Below are positions 33,002 through 39,827 of a stretch of DNA of 64,000 nt, piece after piece (positions within the stretch are counted from its first letter, which is position 1; each line of letters opens with the position of its first letter). Under the pieces are notes generated by a model, which saw only the letters and a list, made by a program, of their open reading frames with translations, was not told the DNA's origin and searched no databases. The position numbers and the translations under genes are program-made. Origin of the DNA: Ideonella paludis (GTDB taxonomy: Bacteria; Pseudomonadota; Gammaproteobacteria; Burkholderiales; Burkholderiaceae_C); NCBI RefSeq assembly GCF_018069865.1, contig NZ_JAGQDG010000008.1, positions 124,001 through 188,000 on the forward strand. Direction: 5' to 3'.

Positions 33002-34627
33002 ATGAGCCAAGCAGTGGGGGGAGTGGCCTGGACGGCCCTGGCAGGGCATTACGAGGCCCATGGGCGTGAGCTGAAGCTCCAAGAGCGCTTCGCCAGTGAT
33101 GCGGCGCGCTTCGAGCGCTTCAGCTTGCAAGCGCCCGAGGTGTTTGCCGACCTGTCCAAAAACCTGTGGGACGAACACACCCGCCGCCTGCTGCTGGAGC
33201 TGGCCCAAGAGGCCGACCTGCCCGCCCATCGCGAGGCCCTGTTCACCGGCCAGCCCATCAACAGCACAGAGGGCCGCGCGGTGCTGCACACCGCCTTGCG
33301 CGCCCCGCGTGGTGCTGCACCCTTCTGCGACGATGTGCATGCCGTGCTGGACGCCTTGCTGGCCTATGCCGACACCGTGCGCGCCGAGGCCGACGCCGGG
33401 CGCATCACCGATGTGGTGAACATCGGCATCGGCGGCTCTGACCTCGGCCCTGCCATGGCCACCATCGCGCTGCAACCTTGGCAGCACCGGGCATTGAGAC
33501 TGCACTTCGTCAGCAATGTGGACGGGCATGACATCGCCCCACTTCTGGCCCGCTTGGACGCGCGCAAGACCCTGTTCATCATCGCCTCCAAGACCTTCAC
33601 CACCCAGGAGACCATGGCGAACGCCCAGGCGGCCCGCGCATGGTTCTTGGCCCAAGGCGGTGTGGACACCGCTCGCCACTTTGTCGGCGTGACCACCAAC
33701 CTCAAGGCCGCTGCCGACTTTGGCATCACGCAGACCTTCGGGTTTTGGGATTGGGTGGGCGGCCGCTACTCGCTGTGGAGCGCCATTGGCCTGCCATTGG
33801 CCATCGCCATTGGCCCACAAGCCTTCCGCGAGTTTTTGGCCGGCGCCCACGCCATGGACGAGCACTTCCGCCACGCCCCATTGGCCCAAAACCTGCCGGT
33901 GCAATTGGGCCTGCTGGATGTCTGGTACCGCAACTTCCATGGCTTTGCCAGCCGCTCGGTCGCGCCTTACCACCAAGGCCTGCGCCGCTTTGCCGCCTAT
34001 CTGCAGCAGTTGGAGATGGAATCTAACGGCAAATGTGTGGATCAAGGTGGCGCGCCGCTCACCGTGGCCACCAGCCCGGTGGTTTGGGGCGAGGCCGGCA
34101 CCAATGGCCAACATGCCTACTTCCAGATGCTGCACCAGGGCACGGACGTGATCCCGGTGGACTTCATCGCCGTCAAAACCCCCACCCACACCCGCTACGA
34201 GCTGCCCGAGGCCGTGCGCACCCCACTGGCCGACCAGCACACCAAACTGCTGGCCAACTGCCTGGCCCAAAGCCAGGCCCTGATGCAGGGCAAGACTGCC
34301 GCCGAGGCCTTGGGCGAAAAGGCTCCCACCGCGTCGCCCGACCTGGCGCCCGAGGTGCTGGCCCGCCACCGCAGCTTCCCCGGCAACCGGCCCAGCACCA
34401 CCTTGCTGTTGGAGGCGCTCACCCCACGCGCCCTGGGCGCCTTGATTGCCCTGCACGAGCACCGCGTCTTCACCAGCGGCGTGGTCTGGGGCATCAACAG
34501 CTTTGACCAATGGGGCGTGGAGCTGGGCAAGGCCTTGTGCAACCAACTCTTGCCGCGCTTGGCTTCCGGGGATGTGACGGGTTTGGATGCTTCCACCGCC
34601 GGCCTGCTGGCCAAGGTGCGCGCATGA
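33002..34627 (+). CDS. pgi: Glucose-6-phosphate isomerase
   Basis: Interconverts glucose-6-phosphate and fructose-6-phosphate. 541 residues. Signature motifs are IGIGGSDLGPAM, the sugar-phosphate site SKTFTTQETM, the active-site region ESNGKCVDQ and GEAGTNGQHAYFQMLHQG, and a C-terminal GINSFDQWGVELGK with the catalytic Lys. It overlaps the following HAD gene by four bases (ATGA). Confidence 0.96.
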   Translation: MSQAVGGVAWTALAGHYEAHGRELKLQERFASDAARFERFSLQAPEVFADLSKNLWDEHTRRLLLELAQEADLPAHREALFTGQPINSTEGRAVLHTALRAPRGAAPFCDDVHAVLDALLAYADTVRAEADAGRITDVVNIGIGGSDLGPAMATIALQPWQHRALRLHFVSNVDGHDIAPLLARLDARKTLFIIASKTFTTQETMANAQAARAWFLAQGGVDTARHFVGVTTNLKAAADFGITQTFGFWDWVGGRYSLWSAIGLPLAIAIGPQAFREFLAGAHAMDEHFRHAPLAQNLPVQLGLLDVWYRNFHGFASRSVAPYHQGLRRFAAYLQQLEMESNGKCVDQGGAPLTVATSPVVWGEAGTNGQHAYFQMLHQGTDVIPVDFIAVKTPTHTRYELPEAVRTPLADQHTKLLANCLAQSQALMQGKTAAEALGEKAPTASPDLAPEVLARHRSFPGNRPSTTLLLEALTPRALGALIALHEHRVFTSGVVWGINSFDQWGVELGKALCNQLLPRLASGDVTGLDASTAGLLAKVRA

Positions 34628-35277
34628 GCACGATGAGCGCCGCACAACGCCCCGTGGTGTTCGACTTTGGCGCCGTGGTCTTCCGCTGGCGGCCCATTGA
34701 TTTGATGATGCGCGTGCTGCCCACACGCGCCACCACGCCAGCGCTGGCCCAACACTGGGCGAAAGAAGTCTTCCAAGACTTCAAGGGCGACTGGGGCTTG
34801 TTTGACGCCGGGCAGATCGAAGTGGCACCCCTGTGCCAACGCATCGCGGCCCGTACCGGCCTGAGCCCTGAAGACGTCCATGCCGTGGTGCTGGGTGTGG
34901 CGGAGGAACTGCAGCCCATGCCCGAGACCTTGGCCGTCATGCGCGCGCTGCACGCGGCGGGCCACCCCATCTACTTTCTCTCCAATATGCCCAAGCCCCT
35001 GGCCGACCATCTGGAGCAACACCACCCCCAGGTGTTTGGGCTGATGAGCGACGGCGTGTTCTCGGGCCGCGTGGGCCTGATCAAACCCGACCCCGCCATC
35101 TTTGCACTGACCTTGGCGCAGTTTGGCTGGAGCACCGAGCAGGCCGCCCAAGGCCTGTTCATCGACGACCACCCGGCCAATGTGGCGGCGTCTATGGAGG
35201 CCGGCCTGCCGGCGCTGCGCTTCACCACTGCCGAGCAATTGCGCAGCGACCTGCAGGGCTTGGGCTTCGCGGTCTGA
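34624..35277 (+). CDS. HAD-family phosphatase, YihX-like
   Basis: HAD hydrolase, 217 residues. Motif I reads FDFGAVVF: the nucleophile Asp is present, but the usual second Asp is Gly, a DxG pattern also found in E. coli YihX (alpha-D-glucose-1-phosphatase). Motif II is in YFLSNMPKP, motif III in GLIKPDPAIF and motif IV in LFIDDHPANV. The cap is a small helical domain. Translation is coupled to pgi, so a sugar-phosphate substrate, perhaps glucose-1-phosphate, is a reasonable inference. Confidence 0.8.
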   Translation: MSTMSAAQRPVVFDFGAVVFRWRPIDLMMRVLPTRATTPALAQHWAKEVFQDFKGDWGLFDAGQIEVAPLCQRIAARTGLSPEDVHAVVLGVAEELQPMPETLAVMRALHAAGHPIYFLSNMPKPLADHLEQHHPQVFGLMSDGVFSGRVGLIKPDPAIFALTLAQFGWSTEQAAQGLFIDDHPANVAASMEAGLPALRFTTAEQLRSDLQGLGFAV

Positions 35278-35289
35278 GTGCCACTTTGC

Positions 35290-35312
35290 GCTGCGTCAAA
35301 GCTAGACGCAGC
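35290..35312 (+). terminator. Hairpin after the tal-pgi-HAD unit
   Basis: Perfect 8-base inverted repeat GCTGCGTC / GACGCAGC with a 7-base loop, starting 12 bases after the HAD stop. The following bases (ACTCTGAAAG) are not T-rich, so an intrinsic terminator is possible but weak. Confidence 0.4.
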
Positions 35313-35328
35313 ACTCTGAAAGTCAGCT

Positions 35329-35357
35329 CTTGAAGTTTGCGGAGGCGACCTCTATCT
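35329..35357 (+). promoter_or_regulatory. Possible heat-shock (sigma32) promoter of hsp20
   Basis: A perfect CTTGAA -35 element is followed after 14 bases by CCTCTATCT, a partial match to the CCCCAT-type -10 of sigma32. It lies about 60 bases before the small heat-shock gene, where such a promoter is expected. The -10 match is weak. Confidence 0.45.
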
Positions 35358-35416
35358 GAGTGTCATGCGACCCAGCGTGGTCGTCTTTCTCTCACCGCCA
35401 GCTTCAAGGAGTTGCC

Positions 35417-35845
35417 ATGAACGTCATTGCTTCCCGCACCGGTTTGTTGGACGAGTTCCTGCGTGACATCGCAGGCCCTGCTTTCTTTGTGCGCCCTCTG
35501 CACGGCGAGGCCCTGCCCGCCACCATCAAGATCGATGTCTCTGAAGACGCCGAGGGCTACACCTTGCACGCCGAGCTGCCGGGTGTGAACAAGCACGACA
35601 TCCATGTCGACATCGACGGCCCCGTGGTCAACCTCAAGGCTGAAATCAAGCAGCAAGACCGCCAGACCGAAGCAGGGCGCGTGCTGCGGGCCGAGCGCTA
35701 TTACGGTGCCCTGTCGCGCAGCCTGCAACTGCCGGTGGACATCGACCGCGACGCCGCCCAGGCCCGCTACGACAACGGTGTCCTCACCCTGACGCTGCCC
35801 AAGAAGCGCCCGGATACCTCGTCCAAGCGCATCACCATCAACTAA
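35417..35845 (+). CDS. Hsp20 / alpha-crystallin family small heat-shock protein
   Basis: ATP-independent holdase chaperone, 142 residues. The N-terminal arm is short. The alpha-crystallin domain starts near residue 38 (ATIKIDVSEDAEGYTLHAELPGVNKHDIHVDID) and ends with DNGVLTLTLPKKR, followed by a short tail with ITIN. The ATG at 35417 has an AAGGAG six bases upstream; an in-frame ATG at 35360 lacks one. A candidate sigma32 promoter precedes it and a hairpin follows. Confidence 0.93.
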   Translation: MNVIASRTGLLDEFLRDIAGPAFFVRPLHGEALPATIKIDVSEDAEGYTLHAELPGVNKHDIHVDIDGPVVNLKAEIKQQDRQTEAGRVLRAERYYGALSRSLQLPVDIDRDAAQARYDNGVLTLTLPKKRPDTSSKRITIN

Positions 35846-35862
35846 GCAGTGGTGGTGGAGGC

Positions 35863-35884
35863 GGTAGGCCCTCCCGGGCCTGCC
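35863..35884. terminator. Bidirectional hairpin between hsp20 and the flavodoxin gene
   Basis: GGTAGGCCC / GGGCCTGCC form a 9-base stem with one G-T pair around a 4-base loop, in the 61-base gap between two convergent genes. No T-run is present on either side. Confidence 0.4.
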
Positions 35885-35906
35885 GTCTCAATGCTGCGTG
35901 ATGTGC

Positions 35907-36461
35907 TTAGCGCGCCGCCGTCACCGCGGCCAAGCGCTGGCCAAAAGCCTTGGCCGTGGCAATGTCGCCGGCCACCATCTCGTCGGCAGAAGCGTCGGCC
36001 GGCGTGCTGGTCATCAGGCCCGCGAACGAGGCCACATAGTTGATGTCGTCGCGCGTTGAAGCCTTGCGATTGCTGGGCATCAGGCCCATGCCCACCCACA
36101 GGCCGCCATGCTGCATGGCCAGGGTCATGAGGTAATGCAGGGTGGAATGCTTGTCGCCGTTCATCGAGGCCGAGTTGGTGAAGCCCGCAAACAGCTTGTC
36201 CTTCCAAGCCTGGGTAAACCAGGCCTTGGACGAGGCATCTGCAAACTTCTTGAACTGCCAGCTCACGCTGCCCATATAGGTCGGCGAGCCCATCACAATG
36301 GTCTTGGCGGCATTCAACTGCTCCCAGCCGCCTTCGGGCACATTGCCCTCAGCATCAATGGCCAGCAGGCTGGCCGCAGCCCCTGCGCCTTCGGCAATGG
36401 CTTGAGCAACTTTGGCGGTGTGGCCGTAGCCACTGTGAAACACGATGACGATGGAAGACAT
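35907..36461 (-). CDS. Flavodoxin-family / NADPH-dependent FMN reductase, WrbA-like
   Basis: FMN-binding flavodoxin-fold protein, 184 residues. The phosphate loop is VFHSGYGHTAKVAQAIAEGA at the N-terminus. GSPTYMGSVSWQFKKFADAS and FTNSASMNGDKHSTLHYLMTLAMQHGGLWVGMG match the WrbA-type NAD(P)H:quinone oxidoreductase pattern, although the protein is shorter and more divergent than WrbA. It stands alone and converges on hsp20. A 14-base palindrome lies just upstream. Confidence 0.82.
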   Translation of the reverse strand: MSSIVIVFHSGYGHTAKVAQAIAEGAGAAASLLAIDAEGNVPEGGWEQLNAAKTIVMGSPTYMGSVSWQFKKFADASSKAWFTQAWKDKLFAGFTNSASMNGDKHSTLHYLMTLAMQHGGLWVGMGLMPSNRKASTRDDINYVASFAGLMTSTPADASADEMVAGDIATAKAFGQRLAAVTAAR

Positions 36462-36487
36462 GGCAAACCTTTGTGGGTAGAGGAGCG

Positions 36488-36501
36488 AAGCACAAGTGCT
36501 T
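36488..36501. promoter_or_regulatory. Palindrome upstream of the flavodoxin gene
   Basis: AAGCAC-AA-GTGCTT is a perfect 6-base dyad with a 2-base centre, 27-40 bases before the flavodoxin start. Position and symmetry suggest an operator. No regulator gene is adjacent. Confidence 0.3.
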
Positions 36502-36658
36502 AAACGAGGGGGTCAACAGCCAAGCTCCGTGAGCCTAGCCTGAGCCTACATTCTTGTTCCTGTGATTGCCCACCGTGTGCAAAGCCGTTTGATGCCATCG
36601 TTGCAATGGGTTGAATGCTGACCCCACTGCGCGTTGCCTCCTGGAGTGAATAGGTGCC

Positions 36659-36934
36659 CTACTCGCGACCGGGCCAACGGCCTTTGCGCCATTCATTGAG
36701 ATACGCGGTGGCCTGATCCTCACTGATTTCGTCATCTTCTGGGTCGAAGTCGCCCTTCAGCCACAAATTCAACAGTGGCCTTACCTCTGCCTCGGCATCC
36801 GACCAGGCCCCCGTTCTTTTGGCTCGCCATAGCCTACTGGTGCTGAAGTACTCCGTCGCAACTGCGTCACTGCGATAGACCTAGCGGGGTATGCCAGTGG
36901 CGTAATCGACGACGTAATACTTTTATTCACTCAT
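36659..36934 (-). pseudogene. Decayed small gene with two in-frame stops
   Basis: A 92-codon minus-strand frame begins at ATG 36934 and ends at TAG 36659-36661. It is interrupted by TAA at codon 4 (36923-36925) and TAG at codon 18 (36881-36883). Between the stops it reads KYYVVDYATGIPR. After them comes a protein-like stretch with VATEYFSTSRLWRAKRTG, AEAEVRPLLNLWLKGDF and a terminal EWRKGRWPGRE, rich in acidic and aromatic residues as in real small proteins. I do not recognise the family. The rest of 36462-37214 holds the flavodoxin promoter region, a possible RAYT-type motif near 36611 and a long inverted repeat, and no convincing gene. Confidence 0.5.
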
Positions 36935-37099
36935 GAGCTTCGCCTGAGCTGCAAGCATCTCTGTCAAGCAGACGGTCAACTGCTAGAGTTTGCCTCGGCT
37001 GTGTTGACCAATCTGGGCATGGACTGTTTCGGCAGCACGCCGCCCAGTGCGTCAACTCCTGTGCAGCATAGTCAAACAAAGAGTCAACCTGCAGAGGGG

Positions 37100-37173
37100 C
37101 TTGGGGGCGTGATGCAGCGAAGTTAAGAAGGAGGCCGGAGGCCGGGTGACATGAGCGGAATCACGCCCCCGAG
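37100..37173. repeat. Long inverted repeat
   Basis: The arms CTTGGGGGCGTGAT and ATCACGCCCCCGAG pair over 14 bases (one G-T) and enclose 46 bases that contain a smaller GGCCGGAGGCCGG element. It lies about 40 bases downstream of the end of the M20 gene (37215), so it could be a 3' stem-loop for that gene, but it is larger than ordinary terminators and has no T-run. A dispersed repeat or a mobile-element remnant is another possibility. Confidence 0.5.
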
Positions 37174-37214
37174 ACCCACTGCACGCACTAACGGTTGCTG
37201 GAAGCCCCCCAGCC

Positions 37215-38423
37215 TCACCCCTTCGCCAAATACTTCTCCACCAACTTCACCCACAGCGACCCGCCCAGCGGGATCAAGTCGTCGTTGAAGTCGTAGTGCG
37301 GGTTGTGCAGGTTGCAGGGGCCTAAATGGGCGGCGTCGTGGCCCAGGCTGTAGGCGGCGCGGTGGGCGCCGTCGCCGTTGCCGATCACAAAGTAGGCGCC
37401 GGGTTTGGCTTGCAAGAAGTAGCTGAAGTCTTCGGCGCCCATGGTGGGCTCAAACTCGTGGGTGTGGGCGGGGCCTACCAAGTCTTGCATCACGCTGCGC
37501 ACAAAGTCGGCTTCGGCGTGGTGGTTGATGGTGGGCGGGTAGTTGCGGTGGAACTCAAAGTTCACCGTGGCGCCAAAGGCGGCTCCAGTGTGCTGGGCGA
37601 TGTCGCGCATGCGCTGCTCGACCATGTCCAACACCTCGACGGTGAAGGTGCGCACCGTGCCCTGGATCTCGCAGGTGTCGGGCACCACATTGGTGGCCTC
37701 GCCAGTGTGGATCATGGTCACCGAGATGACGGCCGCATCGGTGGGCTTTTTGTTGCGGGTGACGATGGTCTGAAAGGCCTGCACCATTTGGCAAGCCACG
37801 GGCACCGGGTCGATGCCGTTGTGGGGCAGGGCGGCGTGGGAGCCCTTGCCGGTGATGGTGATCTTGAACTCATTGCTGGACGCCATGGCCGGGCCGCGGC
37901 AAACGGCAAAGTCGCCAGCGGCCATGCCGGGCCAGTTGTGCATGCCAAAGATCGCATCCATGGGGAAGCGCTCGAAGAGGCCGTCTTTGATCATCTCGCG
38001 CGCGCCGCCACCGCCTTCTTCGGCGGGCTGGAAGACGAGGTACACGGTGCCGTCAAAGTCGCGGTGCTGGGCCAGGTGTTTGGCGGCGGCCAGCAGCATG
38101 GCGGTGTGGCCGTCGTGGCCGCAGGCGTGCATCTTGCCCGGGTGCTTGCTGGCATGGGCAAAGGTGTTGAACTCGGTCATGGGCAGGGCGTCCATGTCGG
38201 CGCGCAAGCCCACCGCGCGGGCGCTGGTGCCGGCCTTGATGATGCCCACCACGCCGGTAGTGCCCAGGCCGCGGTGCACCTCAATGCCCCAGCTTTGCAA
38301 CTGCTGGGCCACCACATCGGCGGTGCGTACCTCTTGGAAGCACAGCTCAGGGTGCGCATGGATGTCGCGTCGGATGGCGGAGATGTCGGCCGCCGAGGCG
38401 ACGATGTTGTCAATGAGTTTCAT
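37215..38423 (-). CDS. M20-family metal-dependent amidohydrolase (hippurate hydrolase / aminoacylase type)
   Basis: Cytoplasmic dinuclear-metal peptidase-fold enzyme that splits N-acyl amino acids or related amides. 402 residues. Metal and catalytic motifs are GLRADMDALPM, GKMHACGHDGHTAMLL, FQPAEEGGGGAREMIKDG (general-base Glu pair) and GAEDFSYFL near the C-terminus. The dimerisation domain begins at KITITGKGSHAALPH. Substrate cannot be assigned. An amino-acid-type binding protein is encoded about 100 bases upstream on the same strand. Confidence 0.9.
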   Translation of the reverse strand: MKLIDNIVASAADISAIRRDIHAHPELCFQEVRTADVVAQQLQSWGIEVHRGLGTTGVVGIIKAGTSARAVGLRADMDALPMTEFNTFAHASKHPGKMHACGHDGHTAMLLAAAKHLAQHRDFDGTVYLVFQPAEEGGGGAREMIKDGLFERFPMDAIFGMHNWPGMAAGDFAVCRGPAMASSNEFKITITGKGSHAALPHNGIDPVPVACQMVQAFQTIVTRNKKPTDAAVISVTMIHTGEATNVVPDTCEIQGTVRTFTVEVLDMVEQRMRDIAQHTGAAFGATVNFEFHRNYPPTINHHAEADFVRSVMQDLVGPAHTHEFEPTMGAEDFSYFLQAKPGAYFVIGNGDGAHRAAYSLGHDAAHLGPCNLHNPHYDFNDDLIPLGGSLWVKLVEKYLAKG

Positions 38424-38525
38424 CGGGCTGTCCCAAAGTACATGCGCCGCATCTTAGTGCGGCGCCTGCGGCCCTGCCAGCCGCAGGGATTGGGGTTGCC
38501 CCGGGGGCGGGGCTCGCGCTCCGGC

Positions 38526-39665
38526 CTAACGGCGCACGCCGCCGTCTTCCGTCAGCATGGAGACTTCCACAAAGCGCGAGGCCACATGGTTGGTGCGGCT
38601 GAAGTTGACCGCAAAGCCGCCAAAGTTGACGTTGCTCATGGACTCCAAGCCACCAATCAGGCCATCGCGGCTCAGGCTGCGTGAGCGGCGCAGGCCTTCC
38701 ACAAACACCTTGGCCGCCAAATAACCTTCCATGCTGGAGTAGTTGGGCTTGGCGTCGGCCCCAGCGGCCTTCACGGCGTCCAGGTACTCGCGCGTGATTT
38801 GCATACTCTGGGTGTAGGGGTAGGGCATGACCTGGCTGACCAGCACGCCGCGCGCCTCACGGCCCAGTTCATCCGCCAGCGCTTGGGTGCCCACAAACGA
38901 CACGTTGAAAAAGGTGCCGCCATAGCCGGCTTTGCGGGCCTCCCGAATGAAGGCTGCACAGCTCTTATAGGCCGAGATCTGCACCACAGCATCGGGCCGG
39001 GCCGCCACAATGGTTTTGACGGCGGCGGCCACATCAGTGCTGTTGCGCTCCACCGTGCCGATGGCCACAGGCTCCAGCCTTTGGGCCTTCAAGGCTTTGG
39101 TGACACCATCCAAGCCCGCTTGGCCGTAGCTGTCGTTCTGCCTAAAGACGGCAATCTTGTTCAGGCCCAAGGCGGTGAGCTGCTTGACGATCAGCCCTGT
39201 CTCGTCGTCATAGGACGCCCGCAGATGGAACACATTGCGAGAAAACGGCTCACGCAAGCCCATCGCGCCTGTGAAAGGCCCGAAGAAGGGAATGCGTGCA
39301 TCGTTGATGAGCGGCAGGGCTGCCAGAGCGGTCGGCGTTCCCACATAGCCGAACAGGGCGAACACGTTGTCGTTGATGAACTTGTCGGTGTTGGCCTTGC
39401 AGCGGGCGGGGTCATAGCCGTCGTCCAGCGTGCGCAGCTCAATGGTGGCGCCGTTGACCCCACCACTGGCATTGACTTGGTCAAAGCACAGCCGAGCGCC
39501 GCGGTTCATTTGCAAACCCAGTTGCGCAGCAGGGCCGGAAAATGCGGCTGACTGGCCGAGGATGAGGCGCCCGTCGCGTTGCGCAAAACTGGGCAGGGAG
39601 GTGGCCGCGGCACCGAGGGCGGCCAAGCGCTGCAAGGCAGCGCGGCGAGGAACGTTACAGCTCAT
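38526..39665 (-). CDS. ABC transporter substrate-binding protein, branched-chain amino acid (LivK) type
   Basis: Periplasmic binding protein, 379 residues. An N-terminal signal peptide with paired Arg (VPRRAALQRLAALGAAA) ends near SFAQ; the pair could mark a Tat substrate. The Peripla_BP_6 fold is shown by LGQSAAFSGPAAQLGLQMNRGARLCFDQVNASGGVNG and by LTALGLNKIAVFRQNDSYGQAGLDG. No permease or ATPase of the Liv type is nearby, so it is an orphan here. It lies upstream of the M20 gene on the same strand and may deliver an N-acyl amino acid; that is inference. Confidence 0.85.
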   Translation of the reverse strand: MSCNVPRRAALQRLAALGAAATSLPSFAQRDGRLILGQSAAFSGPAAQLGLQMNRGARLCFDQVNASGGVNGATIELRTLDDGYDPARCKANTDKFINDNVFALFGYVGTPTALAALPLINDARIPFFGPFTGAMGLREPFSRNVFHLRASYDDETGLIVKQLTALGLNKIAVFRQNDSYGQAGLDGVTKALKAQRLEPVAIGTVERNSTDVAAAVKTIVAARPDAVVQISAYKSCAAFIREARKAGYGGTFFNVSFVGTQALADELGREARGVLVSQVMPYPYTQSMQITREYLDAVKAAGADAKPNYSSMEGYLAAKVFVEGLRRSRSLSRDGLIGGLESMSNVNFGGFAVNFSRTNHVASRFVEVSMLTEDGGVRR

Positions 39666-39827
39666 GGTCCTGCTATTTTCTTGTCATGCCAAGCGGAAGC
39701 CACAGCGGCTTCAACATCAGAAGGTGAAAGCACGATCTGCGCCTAGACCGCGATTCTTGCAAAAAACCTAAGCTCTGGGAAAGAGTGTTTTCTATAAGGT
39801 GATGAGCCACATCAAGCCTATGACATC

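Noticed and set aside
32771-34726. 651-codon minus-strand frame opposite pgi and tal
   Set aside because: Opposite confidently identified enzymes; sequence is Gly/Gln/His-rich without domains.
36941-37129. Plus-strand frame ending in VMQRS that looks partly protein-like
   Set aside because: No start codon before the middle, frame overlaps the decayed gene antisense, and no family is recognisable.
37081-37200. Integron attC site suspected from the imperfect palindrome and the CTAACGG sequence
   Set aside because: No matching pair of GTTRRRY / RYYYAAC core sites at the ends, and no integrase or gene cassettes nearby.
37326-38684. 452-codon plus-strand frame opposite the M20 gene
   Set aside because: Composition is Gly/His/Val-rich shadow; the minus-strand M20 product has complete metal motifs.
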